DNA of 64,000 nt from Aliikangiella marina (GCF_007004765.1 NZ_VIKR01000001.1:310001-374000), one strand, 5' to 3'. Positions 32,884-41,525 are shown, counted from the first letter of the stretch. Made by a program: numbers and translations. The notes: generated from the sequence alone by a model not told the origin.

Positions 32884-34860
32884 ATGGCGAATCCAACAAC
32901 CCAAGATTTTCGATCGGGTATTAGAAAGATACTTCCTAATTTTGATGGGACTTTTAATAACGCCTATTCAGGCGGTGATAAGCCTAACGCTAGTGCGGCT
33001 ATCACGGCGGTATTGGCGACCTTAATCACTGCAGGTCCAGCGCCGCTCGGCGTCATGTTTGATGCAAGCGAAACAACGCAAGTTGGTAACCCTAATCCAA
33101 AAGAATTTTTGTCTTATCAGATTGACTATGGCGATCCTGGCTCTGTATTAGAAAACCGACCGGGCGTCGACGCTAATCAATCAAACGGGTTCATTGGTCG
33201 GCATGTATACAATACGCCAGGTCTGTACACCGCAACGGTGACAGTTACCGATCGATTTGGAAATACGGATTCAGCTACCGTTGATATTACGGTCGAAGAT
33301 CCAGACGTTTATTACACCGATACCTACATCATGGCCGAGGACGGTAACTTTACTGGTGCTCCATCTCCTAGCGGCGCGGGGGTCGGGAATAACCTTACCA
33401 CTACAGCTGAACTTGATTCTTTGTTTGCTGCAATGAGCGCAACCAGCCCGCCAACTAGAATATTAATGAAGGGCGGCGTCAGTTCAGTCGTGTTAGATGG
33501 GCAGCAACTCGATCCAAGAAATCGCGATAACTATCTGATGCTCGGCTCCTGGGGTACGGGTAAAGCCAGCCTAGTTATGGATTCGATCAAGGATGATTAT
33601 CTTTTCTTTGGCGACATGCAAAAATTCGTCGTAGACAATGTAACTATCGTCGGTAATTACAACCCAACGGACGGGACCGGAAACTGGGTCGGAGCGTTCT
33701 TTGCGCTAGCGAACTCGAATCTAAATTTAACTCATCGATGTAATTTATCGGGCCTCGGTCTCAATCAGTATTACGCTGGAACCGATCCGCTTACTGACTA
33801 CCACAACATGACTTACGATTGCTCGATCTCTGATTGGGCTGATTATGGCCGACTTGATGCTGGTGGTGAATTCGGTTGCGTCGCTGGTTGCAGTATCAAG
33901 CAAAACCCTGCGACTGTTACCTTAGATGGTACAAAAGGAATTGGTAGTCCCGACCATGGGCCAATGAGAATTGCGCGTCCTGCTAGATTTAATATTCAAG
34001 ATAATGATTTATTCAATAATGCGGGATGGTCAAGCGGTGGCCTAGCTCATCAACCTTGTATTCGCATTGGTACGAGTGCAACGCCTGTTAATACAGTTGT
34101 ATCAGATAATATTTGCGAGGGTGGTTACAACAATATGGAGCTTGTTGTCGCCAATAGTGGTGTCACTGCCAATGGTGCGACGTCATTAATTATTGAGCGA
34201 AACAAGTTCAAAGCTACCGCTAACACAGAAACAGCTTTCACGACGTGCTATGGCGGCTATGTCTTCAGAAATAATCTGATGATTAAATCAGATAACGGTG
34301 GACCGCCTTTAGGAACTGGAAGTTATTCAGCGGGAATTATGGCTTACTCTGTGGCCATTAACGATCCGTCGAATCTTTCCGCTGTATCGAAGATCTATAA
34401 CAACACTTTAATCTCTACGGCGACGACGGTGAACGTAGTCGATCAACTTTCTTTTGTTCGAGTGAACACCGTCTTCACTCAATTCGATTTGAAAAACAAT
34501 ATTGTTTATATCGCTAGCACTGACCCAGCCCAGAGCGGGGGCTTATTCAAAATGCGACACGCTGGCGGAATGGCAAACGTCAGTGAAGATAACAATATTC
34601 TTTACGCGCCAGACATAACAACTTTTGTTGATGACAATGGAAGTTTCCAAACACTTGCAGCCTGGAGAACAGCATCTTCTCAAGGTGCTAGTTCCAGCAC
34701 CGCCGATCCTTTGTTTGTTGATCCAGCGAATGAAGACGGCGCACTTCAAACGACAAGTCCGGCGAGAAATTCAGGCTTAGTTCTAGACGGACTAATCAAA
34801 GATTTAAATCAGGTTAACCGGGACAGTCAGCCAGACGTCGGCGCGGTTGAGTATGTTTAA
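32884..34860 (+). CDS. Tail spike with PKD-like domain and beta-helix
   Basis: A 658-residue adhesin. A head-binding N-terminus (about 1-40) is followed by a PKD-like domain (GVMFDASETT ... YTATVTVTDRFGNTDSATVD). From about 145 to 640 a right-handed parallel beta-helix/pectate-lyase-like fold is suggested (VIGN/NNIV turns, DNNILYAPD). Such proteins bind or depolymerise surface polysaccharide. Ends with an SPARNSG ... DVGAVEY beta-helix cap common in right-handed helices. Confidence 0.75.
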   Translation: MANPTTQDFRSGIRKILPNFDGTFNNAYSGGDKPNASAAITAVLATLITAGPAPLGVMFDASETTQVGNPNPKEFLSYQIDYGDPGSVLENRPGVDANQSNGFIGRHVYNTPGLYTATVTVTDRFGNTDSATVDITVEDPDVYYTDTYIMAEDGNFTGAPSPSGAGVGNNLTTTAELDSLFAAMSATSPPTRILMKGGVSSVVLDGQQLDPRNRDNYLMLGSWGTGKASLVMDSIKDDYLFFGDMQKFVVDNVTIVGNYNPTDGTGNWVGAFFALANSNLNLTHRCNLSGLGLNQYYAGTDPLTDYHNMTYDCSISDWADYGRLDAGGEFGCVAGCSIKQNPATVTLDGTKGIGSPDHGPMRIARPARFNIQDNDLFNNAGWSSGGLAHQPCIRIGTSATPVNTVVSDNICEGGYNNMELVVANSGVTANGATSLIIERNKFKATANTETAFTTCYGGYVFRNNLMIKSDNGGPPLGTGSYSAGIMAYSVAINDPSNLSAVSKIYNNTLISTATTVNVVDQLSFVRVNTVFTQFDLKNNIVYIASTDPAQSGGLFKMRHAGGMANVSEDNNILYAPDITTFVDDNGSFQTLAAWRTASSQGASSSTADPLFVDPANEDGALQTTSPARNSGLVLDGLIKDLNQVNRDSQPDVGAVEYV

Positions 34861-34877
34861 TTTTAGAGGGTAGGAAA

Positions 34878-35756
34878 ATGTTTAAACCTTGGATTGCAGA
34901 AACTTTTACCGGTGATGGCGCGACTATAACTTTAACCGGTGCGCTGAGCGCTCGGCATATTACATTAGCTCAAGCAGGCTTTGGCCAGGATGATATTTTT
35001 GCTTATTCGATAGTGGACAATAATGAGGTCATTAAAGCCGAAGGTATTGGGTCATTTGATCTAGCGAATAGCCGAGCTGTTCGTAATGACATGATAACTT
35101 GGGACGGCACCGTCTATGACGAAACACCAGATGGTCCAGTTCCTTTAAGTAGTCCGACTAATCCTCACACGATTTATGTGACGCCAATCAGTCAGTCTAT
35201 TTATCAGACTCATGGGTTGGCGCTCGATAAATATATCTTAACCTCATCAATCGGTGCTCATAACGCTGCTTATGGCTCATGGGTCGCAAACACAGTTTTC
35301 TTTACTCCGTTTTTTCCCAAATGTCATGAGCGTTTTACGACTCTCGGAACTCGACTACGTGCGGTAACGGCTGGTGCAAACATCAAGCTAGGTGTGTGGA
35401 GAGAAAAGAACGGCTTACCTTTTGGCTTACCCATTGTGACAACAGGCGATTTGTCTGGCGCCACGTTAGGAGATGTTGAAGGAATCATTTCTGGAGGTTT
35501 TCACTTTACTCCGAGAAATCACTTTTGGGGTGTCATTGTTGATAACGCTGGTTGCCAAGTTGAATTTGGGACTTCGATTTCAGAACAGCTCATTGGCAGT
35601 GAGGACACATATAGCAACGGAACTACACCGGTTGCGTTCTTAACTTGGGCGCCAACTTCATATGCAAATGCATTTACTGAAGCACCGCCAACAACCAAAG
35701 CAGGATTCGGAGTCGGCGGAGTTGTTCGAGTTCCATTCGGTTACGCGAAGAAATAA
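34878..35756 (+). CDS. Putative tail fibre/receptor-binding protein, 292 aa
   Basis: A 292-residue beta-rich protein (MFKPWIAETFTGDGATITLT) with repeated Gly, Thr and Asn and a distal NHFWGVIVDNAGC-like jelly-roll segment. It follows the spike by 17 bp with an AGGG site. Family not recognised; an adhesin role is inferred from position. Confidence 0.55.
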   Translation: MFKPWIAETFTGDGATITLTGALSARHITLAQAGFGQDDIFAYSIVDNNEVIKAEGIGSFDLANSRAVRNDMITWDGTVYDETPDGPVPLSSPTNPHTIYVTPISQSIYQTHGLALDKYILTSSIGAHNAAYGSWVANTVFFTPFFPKCHERFTTLGTRLRAVTAGANIKLGVWREKNGLPFGLPIVTTGDLSGATLGDVEGIISGGFHFTPRNHFWGVIVDNAGCQVEFGTSISEQLIGSEDTYSNGTTPVAFLTWAPTSYANAFTEAPPTTKAGFGVGGVVRVPFGYAKK

Positions 35757-35759
35757 AAA

Positions 35760-36851
35760 ATGAGTATAGGATTATTTTCAATTGGATTAACTGCTATCGG
35801 TTTAGGTGTCGCTCCGGCACCACAAACACCAACAGTTAATGGCGTTATCGACGTAGCACTAGATGAAGTGCAAGCTTCATTCAGTGGCACTGTTACGCAA
35901 TCGACACCTGCTATCAACTCATCATCTTCAATCGGATTGAGTTCAATTGGTATGCAGGCAATTGGTGTACCTGGCCAACAAGCGGCACAACCTGGTAGTC
36001 ATACAATTGATACTTATCCAACCGATATCGAATTCAATGGCGTTAACTACAACTATTCGACATCCGGACTCGGTGCTATCACTTCATTGACGCTTGATGA
36101 TAGTGGCGGTAATGGACCGATCGCATTAACAACTTTTACTGACACGACTTTCAACGGACCAAGCCTAGCGGATGCAATCAGGCCGTTGGTTGGTTCGGTA
36201 ACTTTGACGGCTTCTGATGGTACGAACTCAGCGAGCCAATCAATCAATTTGAATCCAGCTTCATCTTATACGCTTGTGACTATTCAAGCGGGATTCTCAA
36301 CAGATCCATTGTCTTGGATATATGACTGGCAAGGTACGCCACAAGTCGGCATGCAAGCCCAATTTGTGACAGCGGATTTTAATTCGATTGATGGTCTTGG
36401 CAACTTTGAAAAAGTTGGACCTGGTGCATCAACTGGTTACTTGACCGATCCCGCTGATAACCAAATGTATTCGTTCGACATCATCACCGGTCCGTCTGTT
36501 GAAGGTGTTATTGATGTCAATCTCGAAGAAATCCAATCTTCTTTTACTGGCAATGTTAGCGGCATCACCCCAACGGTATCTGGTGCCATCAGTGTGGCGT
36601 TAGAGGAAATACAGGCGTCATTCGCCGGTTCGGTTTCAGGCGTCTCTCCGACTGTGGAAGGTGGCATCTCTGTGACACTCGATCAAGTTCAAGCGAGCTT
36701 TACTGGACAGGCGAGAGGGCCAGCTACAACAGTCTCCGGAAGCTTCAATATCACCTTGGAAGAAGTAACCGCCAGCTGGTCAGCAGAATTCGAATTCCAA
36801 GACCTAGAGATTGTTGGCTGTGTCAATTTTAGCGAGGACATGAATTCATGA
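35760..36851 (+). CDS. Repeat-containing adhesin-like tail protein
   Basis: A 363-residue protein. The N-terminus has two IGLxSIGxxAIG-type repeats (about 2-15 and 60-75). A V-x-G-x-I-x-V-x-LEEIQASF-x-G unit occurs once near 24-45 and four times at about 246-345 with a 26-residue period. Tandem beta units imply an elongated fibre, and the repeat tract could vary in number. Ends overlapping the next gene (ATGA). Confidence 0.55.
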   Translation: MSIGLFSIGLTAIGLGVAPAPQTPTVNGVIDVALDEVQASFSGTVTQSTPAINSSSSIGLSSIGMQAIGVPGQQAAQPGSHTIDTYPTDIEFNGVNYNYSTSGLGAITSLTLDDSGGNGPIALTTFTDTTFNGPSLADAIRPLVGSVTLTASDGTNSASQSINLNPASSYTLVTIQAGFSTDPLSWIYDWQGTPQVGMQAQFVTADFNSIDGLGNFEKVGPGASTGYLTDPADNQMYSFDIITGPSVEGVIDVNLEEIQSSFTGNVSGITPTVSGAISVALEEIQASFAGSVSGVSPTVEGGISVTLDQVQASFTGQARGPATTVSGSFNITLEEVTASWSAEFEFQDLEIVGCVNFSEDMNS

Positions 36852-37144
36852 TCATTATGGATGAAAACAATCAACGTTTTGTCGTTCTCTCTAAAAAGCG
36901 ATTAGGTGGAACAGTAGAACTCGAGTTCTTTACACCAAACAGCTGGCAGTTTACTCGACCGGCTAGCAAGTTGAGTCAGTCAATCGAGCAAGATGGCGTC
37001 ACTTATGAAGGTGACCAGGTTATCTATTTCGATCGAGGACCAACCGATTTTGAAATCGCGGGGGTCTGGCGAGTTCGAATTATTCATACGCAGGGTTCCA
37101 AAAGAACCAAATCCGAATTTATTAACTTTGTTGTAGGGGAATAA
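36848..37144 (+). CDS. Small tail-associated protein, 98 aa
   Basis: A 98-residue beta-rich protein (NNQRFVVLSKKRLGGTVELE...). It could be a single Ig-like or fibre domain. Overlaps the preceding gene by ATGA. No family recognised. Confidence 0.6.
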   Translation: MIIMDENNQRFVVLSKKRLGGTVELEFFTPNSWQFTRPASKLSQSIEQDGVTYEGDQVIYFDRGPTDFEIAGVWRVRIIHTQGSKRTKSEFINFVVGE

Positions 37145-37145
37145 C

Positions 37146-37547
37146 ATGAGACTTTCAACAGCATGCAGAAACGACGGAATCGCTGCAATAGGCGCGCGAT
37201 TCAACAACGGTACTTTACAGTTCAGAGTAGGGGCTGCACCAGCTAATGTTGGCGACCCATTATCAGGTGTTTTATTGGGCACTTGTGGCTTTCAAGCAAC
37301 GGCTTTTCAAGCGGCTGCGAATGGTGGTATTACGGCCAATACAATTTCAAGCGATGTCGACGTTGACGCTACGGGCACATGCGGCTATGCAGCAGTGCTT
37401 GAATCTGATGGAACAACCGTTGCAGCACTCTTAAGTGTCGGTTTGACGGGCTCTGGCGCGGACATTGAGCTAGATAGTTTAAGCTTTGAAGCAGGTGGAG
37501 TAGTCAACATCACGGGCGGTAATTTGACGCTTCCTATTGGCTCTTGA
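37146..37547 (+). CDS. Small tail-associated protein, 133 aa
   Basis: A 133-residue Gly/Ala/Ser-rich beta protein (CRNDGIAAIGARFNNGTLQF ... INITGGNLTLP-like end). Last gene of the structural block. Function unknown, probably a fibre component. Confidence 0.6.
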   Translation: MRLSTACRNDGIAAIGARFNNGTLQFRVGAAPANVGDPLSGVLLGTCGFQATAFQAAANGGITANTISSDVDVDATGTCGYAAVLESDGTTVAALLSVGLTGSGADIELDSLSFEAGGVVNITGGNLTLPIGS

Positions 37548-37571
37548 GATTATCCATTAGTTTTATGAGCT

Positions 37572-37595
37572 AAGCCCCTAATATAACTGGGGTTT
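37572..37595 (+). terminator. Weak terminator at end of tail module
   Basis: AAGCCCC/GGGGTTT stem around an AT-rich loop, with only a short T stretch. Confidence 0.35.
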
Positions 37596-37674
37596 GGTGA
37601 TAAACTCAAAAGAGCTGCTAGTTAAAGCGGTGTATAAAATACAATCAATTTATTATTGCAAAGTGAGATTAAAA

Positions 37675-37827
37675 ATGACTACAATTCTATTATATATAAC
37701 ATTATTATTTGGCTATAACGCGGATGTTCAAGCAGAAGTTAAAAAAGAAGATCCTGTCATTAGCACATTAGGGAGCGCTGGAGGCGGTTGCCCCGGTGGT
37801 CGTACTTGCGACAAAGACGACGGGTAG
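37675..37827 (+). CDS. Small exported peptide precursor, 50 aa
   Basis: ATG 37675 gives a signal-peptide-like start (TTILLYITLLFGYNADVQA, cleavage likely after AQA-like VQA), then a 30-residue mature part with GGGCPGGRTC and an acidic tail. An upstream in-frame extension lacks a ribosome-binding site. The two Cys residues could form a disulfide. Role unknown; it lies where lysis or lysogenic-conversion genes are often found. Confidence 0.5.
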   Translation: MTTILLYITLLFGYNADVQAEVKKEDPVISTLGSAGGGCPGGRTCDKDDG

Positions 37828-37842
37828 CAACATGGGGATTGA

Positions 37843-38448
37843 ATGGAATCATATATTAATTTAGGACTATGTTTCTTGCTCGGCTTAATAGCCGGGCTTT
37901 TTGTTTGCCGCGGCTTCGGTCGTCGGCAGCTTATCATTTCTTTTATTCTCCTTCTCTGGACACCCTCATTCATAATCTATGAAGACTTTTACAATGCTCC
38001 TAAGAGCTGGTGGTCTTGGTGGCCTTACTGGATCGTCTATTCTGGCGCTATCATGGTATTTATCTGGAAGTTAGAGCAGATATCTAAGGCATTTGAGAAT
38101 TTTGTAAATAAAAAACTTATAAAGTCAGGGAAAAAGTGGAGGCTCAATAAGTACAAAGTCAACCGTCATCAAATCATGCAAGAGCGAGTTTTGGTTGCAT
38201 TATGCATGGTTAGTATCAGCACTGTTTTTATTCAGATGGTTTTGGCTACTGGGTTCGAGTTCTATGGCTACTCAGTGATTCATGACTTTGTCGAAGGTGC
38301 TGTTCTGATAATGATGGTTTTCTTACTAGCGAAACCTGGTGTTGATTTGTGGGCCTCTAAAATAGAAAGTAAAGGAAAAAATAATGAAGAAGGTCGGGAT
38401 TTGGGCAGTACTCACGCTCACCGTTCTATCTCTGGCAATAATCGCTGA
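37843..38448 (+). CDS. Multi-pass membrane protein, 201 aa
   Basis: A 201-residue protein with about five hydrophobic helices (LGLCFLLGLIAGLFVCRGFG, LIISFILLLWTPSFIIYED, WIVYSGAIMVFIW, then two more near 120-165) and a basic loop. GGGG lies before the ATG. It overlaps the next gene by 65 bp. Could be a holin-type, exclusion or conversion protein; no family recognised. Confidence 0.6.
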   Translation: MESYINLGLCFLLGLIAGLFVCRGFGRRQLIISFILLLWTPSFIIYEDFYNAPKSWWSWWPYWIVYSGAIMVFIWKLEQISKAFENFVNKKLIKSGKKWRLNKYKVNRHQIMQERVLVALCMVSISTVFIQMVLATGFEFYGYSVIHDFVEGAVLIMMVFLLAKPGVDLWASKIESKGKNNEEGRDLGSTHAHRSISGNNR

Positions 38449-38878
38449 GCTAACTATTTTAAATATCATTGCGACAGGTTTTGGCCTGGTGATGCCTATA
38501 TTCTATTTAGGCTACATCCTGGTTAAGTACCATGGCGCGCAGTATGAATTTGAAACGGTTACCGAAAATGACAAGAATTTCGAACTCATTGTTAATGAGG
38601 ATTTCGAAGATCGACGGGTCGAAAAGTTACCACCAAAAGAGCTTTTAATGGAGTTACTTAAACTTGATCAAGAAGCCTCAGAAATTAACGCTACAGATCA
38701 AAACGACTTTGTGAAAGCAGGTAAGATACTCGATCTAAAAGTTAAGCGCAGAGAACTCCGGAGCCAGTTTCCAGAGTTCTATCAAAATGAAATTGAATTT
38801 AAAAAGAAAGAAGTTGAAGAGAAGATCACGAAACAACGCGAAGTATTTTCTTGGCGAGATCATGAACGCGGCGAGTGA
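38384..38878 (+). CDS. Membrane protein with coiled-coil cytosolic domain, 164 aa
   Basis: Two N-terminal membrane helices (VLTLTVLSLAIIAELTILNI, then GFGLVMPIFYLGYILV), then a charged helical domain. AAAGGA precedes the ATG, and it is fully read inside the 3' end of the upstream gene. The 3' end overlaps the repressor gene by 53 bp (convergent). Function unknown. Confidence 0.6.
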   Translation: MKKVGIWAVLTLTVLSLAIIAELTILNIIATGFGLVMPIFYLGYILVKYHGAQYEFETVTENDKNFELIVNEDFEDRRVEKLPPKELLMELLKLDQEASEINATDQNDFVKAGKILDLKVKRRELRSQFPEFYQNEIEFKKKEVEEKITKQREVFSWRDHERGE

Positions 38879-39635
38879 TTACGTAACCTTCATTCACAAC
38901 ACCTCTATATAATTCAACTGTTAGTTTTCGTCTTTGCTCTGGTGTGATATCGGTTAATCCTTCCTCAAGTATCGCATCATCGACCATCTTGATTACTTCG
39001 TTAACCATTAGCTCATCACGGCTACCGGTGTATTGCTCGAAAATGTTCTCGAGTTCTTCTTGGGTTGCTTCATGAGAATTTTCTAGCTTGCCCCCGTGGC
39101 CAAGGTTTTTGATATCTAGAATGTCTGCAGAGCCGAACAGCTCAAACGTTCCCATGTGGCCAAGCGATAGTTTTTCAGCGTCTTCATAGCCCAATTGGCA
39201 ATGGTAAACTTTATAATCGCGCAGTAGGTTAAGAGCTGATTGGCCAACCGGTCCGCTAACAACTTCACAGCTTATATATTTAAGAATAACGCCGTTGCTG
39301 TTTTCTCTTTCCATATCAATGGCAAATATAAAGGTAATGACATCATAGCCAGAAACTAGAAATATTTCGTAGCCGCCGTCTTCTAAATGTGTATTGAGTT
39401 CTTCGTAGGTATCTTTGGGGGAGGTTGTTCTGAGGACGTTATAAGGAGAGCCGTAGCCACCATGTAACCAAGTTAAGCTGCAATTTTCTTTATGCATTAT
39501 CCTGGTGAGGATGTCATTGTTAATCGGTTTGCCCGAAAAAATTCTGGACGTAGTTCCTCTATTCAACCCCAAAGAGTCGCCAAATTCGGTTTGAGTTCTA
39601 CCTTGCAATAGCTCAGTTAGACGCGATTTTGTCAT
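38826..39635 (-). CDS. CI-like prophage repressor
   Basis: About 269 residues. The N-terminal HTH (SRLTELLQGRTQTEFGDSLG, LNRGTTSRIFSGKPINNDIL) is followed by ENCSLTWLHGGYGSP, as in phage CI N-terminal domains. The C-terminal domain does not show a LexA-type Ser-Lys dyad I can recognise, so induction may not be by self-cleavage. Start at ATG 39635 is preferred over ATG 39677, which lies inside an operator. It is transcribed leftward, towards the late genes, from the operator region. Confidence 0.8.
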   Translation of the reverse strand: MTKSRLTELLQGRTQTEFGDSLGLNRGTTSRIFSGKPINNDILTRIMHKENCSLTWLHGGYGSPYNVLRTTSPKDTYEELNTHLEDGGYEIFLVSGYDVITFIFAIDMERENSNGVILKYISCEVVSGPVGQSALNLLRDYKVYHCQLGYEDAEKLSLGHMGTFELFGSADILDIKNLGHGGKLENSHEATQEELENIFEQYTGSRDELMVNEVIKMVDDAILEEGLTDITPEQRRKLTVELYRGVVNEGYVITRRVHDLAKKILRVVS

Positions 39636-39676
39636 GTTTGAGTCTTTTTCGTCGTTTTTTATCAAATTATGTTGCA

Positions 39677-39796
39677 TATATTAACATGTTAATATAGGAT
39701 GCTCAACAAGACCTTAAAATATTAACATATTAATATGATTATTAAGATGTTAATAAAAATGACCTCGAATCGTTATCGTTTATTAATAAGTTAATA
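39677..39796. promoter_or_regulatory. Four-site repressor operator array
   Basis: Sites of consensus TATTAA-N4-TTAATA at 39679-39694 (inside the perfect 20-bp palindrome 39677-39696), 39720-39735, 39740-39755 and 39781-39796. Centre-to-centre spacing is 41, 20 and 41 bp. They lie between the leftward repressor and the rightward early genes, the normal place for a lysogeny switch. Confidence 0.8.
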
Positions 39797-39914
39797 TGAT
39801 GGTCCGCTATCTGAAGGTAACTGAAAAGCTATCACAGGTGGTTAAAAGATGAAAATAAATTGTTTTCATGGCTGTTAAAAAGGATTTTGTGGCCAGAGCT
39901 TCATAGAGGAATGT

Positions 39915-40139
39915 ATGGAACAAGATCTAATCAAGGATTATCCAGTCGATATCGGATATCAGCTGGACTCACGGTTGGGAAAGTTAGGCCAGGGACGGCG
40001 CTTTAATGAGCATGCTGAGTTGTTAGACATCATAGAAGATGTCGCAGTTTTTGAAATCGATGTGCTTGGAAGTAACGATGAAGGCTTAAAAACAATTAGA
40101 GAGATACTAAAACTTAGGAGCAAGGACCATGGAAATTAG
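39915..40139 (+). CDS. First rightward immunity-region gene, hypothetical
   Basis: A 74-residue acidic protein (MEQDLIKDYPVDIGYQLDSR...) with no clear HTH, in the position of Cro in lambdoid phages. GAGGAA precedes it. It overlaps the next start by 11 bp. Confidence 0.65.
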   Translation: MEQDLIKDYPVDIGYQLDSRLGKLGQGRRFNEHAELLDIIEDVAVFEIDVLGSNDEGLKTIREILKLRSKDHGN

Positions 40140-40422
40140 TCAACCAGTCACAACCGCATTAACCGAGCTTGAGCGTTTAAAACATGTATGCCTCAACAAA
40201 GGATATACGAATAGATTAGACGATATAGCGTTCTTAAGAGGCTTCTTACTTGGTTTGAATAAAGGGGCAGAGCATAAGGTGTTAAATGCTCTTAAGAATG
40301 TATTGATGATCGAAGCAGAGAAAGCGATCAAACCAGAAAGTCACACAGCATTAATGATGACCGCGATTTCAAATGCATTATTTATCGACGGTTATTTAGA
40401 GCCATTGCAGGAAGCAAGCTAA
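40129..40422 (+). CDS. Hypothetical early protein, 97 aa
   Basis: A 97-residue helical protein (VTTALTELERLKHVCLNKGY ... AISNALFIDGYLEPL). Coupled to the preceding gene and followed by a terminator. Function unknown. Confidence 0.65.
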   Translation: MEISQPVTTALTELERLKHVCLNKGYTNRLDDIAFLRGFLLGLNKGAEHKVLNALKNVLMIEAEKAIKPESHTALMMTAISNALFIDGYLEPLQEAS

Positions 40423-40438
40423 CCAGTTCTCACTTTGT

Positions 40439-40462
40439 GCCGTCGAAAGGCGGCTTTTTTTT
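40439..40462 (+). terminator. Terminator after the two switch genes
   Basis: GCCGTC-GAAA-GGCGGC stem-loop followed by eight T. Confidence 0.8.
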
Positions 40463-40560
40463 GAGATTGACAATTCGCAGGGAAAGCGTTACTTTAAAAG
40501 TGCACTGGCAAAATCCAGTGCCGTGATTAGCCTCATGAAACGAAACTACAGAGCGCACAA

Positions 40561-40758
40561 GTGCTCAATCGAAGCGCTTTTTTTGTGCCCGCAATTTATG
40601 GCGGGCTGTGCGGGAGCATCTTCGGATGCGCCGGGTGCTCTGTGACCGGTAAGGCTAATCCTGTACAGTTCGCCACCCAATTTTTTAGCCTAAATTGGTT
40701 GGTGATTCCTGAAAACCAAACGCAGAGGGATCCGCCATGGATGCACAACTTCTTTTAG
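40561..40758 (+). CDS. Ash-family-like short reading frame / structured leader
   Basis: The frame from GTG 40561 contains GGLCGSIFGCAGCSVTGKAN then PVQFATQFFSLNWLVIPENQ, resembling short Ash-type ORFs (P4 ash region) found in many prophages. The DNA has nested GC-rich inverted repeats (GCGCACAAGTGC, GCATC/GATGC), so conservation might reflect an RNA leader as much as a protein. It ends overlapping the next gene's start. Confidence 0.4.
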   Translation: MLNRSAFFVPAIYGGLCGSIFGCAGCSVTGKANPVQFATQFFSLNWLVIPENQTQRDPPWMHNFF

Positions 40759-40922
40759 ATATGGCAAAAGCACGCGCCAACGCACTTTCTTTCCTTACCG
40801 CTGAAATCAAAGAAAACGAGACCGTCTCAATAACTGGCTTTGAGTTATTCGCTTTAGTCGAAGCAATCAGAGAGCCTTTAGAACAGGGGATTGATCAACT
40901 CAAGCAGGAGGATAAGTCATGA
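40737..40922 (+). CDS. Small acidic protein before Rha
   Basis: A 61-residue helical protein (MDAQLLLDMAKARANALSFL ... QGIDQLKQEDKS). AGAGGGATC precedes the ATG; its stop overlaps the Rha start by ATGA. Unknown. Confidence 0.6.
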   Translation: MDAQLLLDMAKARANALSFLTAEIKENETVSITGFELFALVEAIREPLEQGIDQLKQEDKS

Positions 40923-41503
40923 ACGAATTGACTTTAAACTCTGAACTTAAGATGAGTAGTAGAGAAATTTCTAAGCTTACCAATAAGCGCCACGCTAATG
41001 TGAAGCGAGACATCTTACACATTCTAGATGAGCTAGGTTTTAATGTGCTCAATTTTGAGCACATTTATTTTGATGCTAGGAATCGCAAGCAAACCGAGTA
41101 TCTTCTAGATCAAGAACTCACAATGACCCTGGTGTCTGGCTACTCTATTAAACTCCGCAATAAGGTAATCAAGCGCTGGATGGAACTAGAGCAGAATCAC
41201 CGCAACAATAATGTGGTGTCTGATTTCCTGATATCGATAGATAACCGCATGAAGTCACTCGAGAAGATGCAGGTTCAAATTAACGATCGAATGTCTCAAG
41301 TAAACCTTTTGAGTGACTATCAATCGATTAGAGCTTTTACTTCCAAGCGGGGGATTAAGCTCGATTGGAAAGGCTCAGTCGCTATGGCCAGAAAGGCAAT
41401 GCAACTGTGTAAAGAGAAGGGCAGGGATGTTGTTAAAATACCGGACGAGCGATTTGGGCAGATCAATAGCTATCCGGTTGAGGTGCTCTATCAATTAATA
41501 TGA
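40919..41503 (+). CDS. rha: Rha-family phage regulatory protein
   Basis: A 194-residue protein. SSREISKLTNKRHANVKRDI, the TEYLLDQELTMTLVSGYS core and IKLRNKVIKRWMELE are the Rha domain signature. The C-terminal domain (SIRAFTSKRGIKLDWKGSVA) is an antirepressor-type DNA-binding module. Rha proteins control lytic growth in some phages. AGGAGG lies before the ATG. Confidence 0.88.
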   Translation: MNELTLNSELKMSSREISKLTNKRHANVKRDILHILDELGFNVLNFEHIYFDARNRKQTEYLLDQELTMTLVSGYSIKLRNKVIKRWMELEQNHRNNNVVSDFLISIDNRMKSLEKMQVQINDRMSQVNLLSDYQSIRAFTSKRGIKLDWKGSVAMARKAMQLCKEKGRDVVKIPDERFGQINSYPVEVLYQLI

Positions 41504-41504
41504 G

Positions 41505-41525
41505 AAAAGCCCTTCGGGGCTTTTA
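41505..41525. terminator. Bidirectional terminator between rha and the cargo cassette
   Basis: AAAAGCCC-TTCG-GGGCTTTT, a stable UUCG tetraloop with A/T tails on both sides. It serves rha from the left and the leftward gene from the right. Confidence 0.85.

Noticed and set aside
32884-37547. Diversity-generating retroelement acting on the adhesin genes
   Set aside because: No reverse transcriptase and no template/variable repeat pair is visible.
37594-37674. N-terminal extension of the small exported peptide
   Set aside because: It would hide the signal peptide and has no ribosome-binding site.
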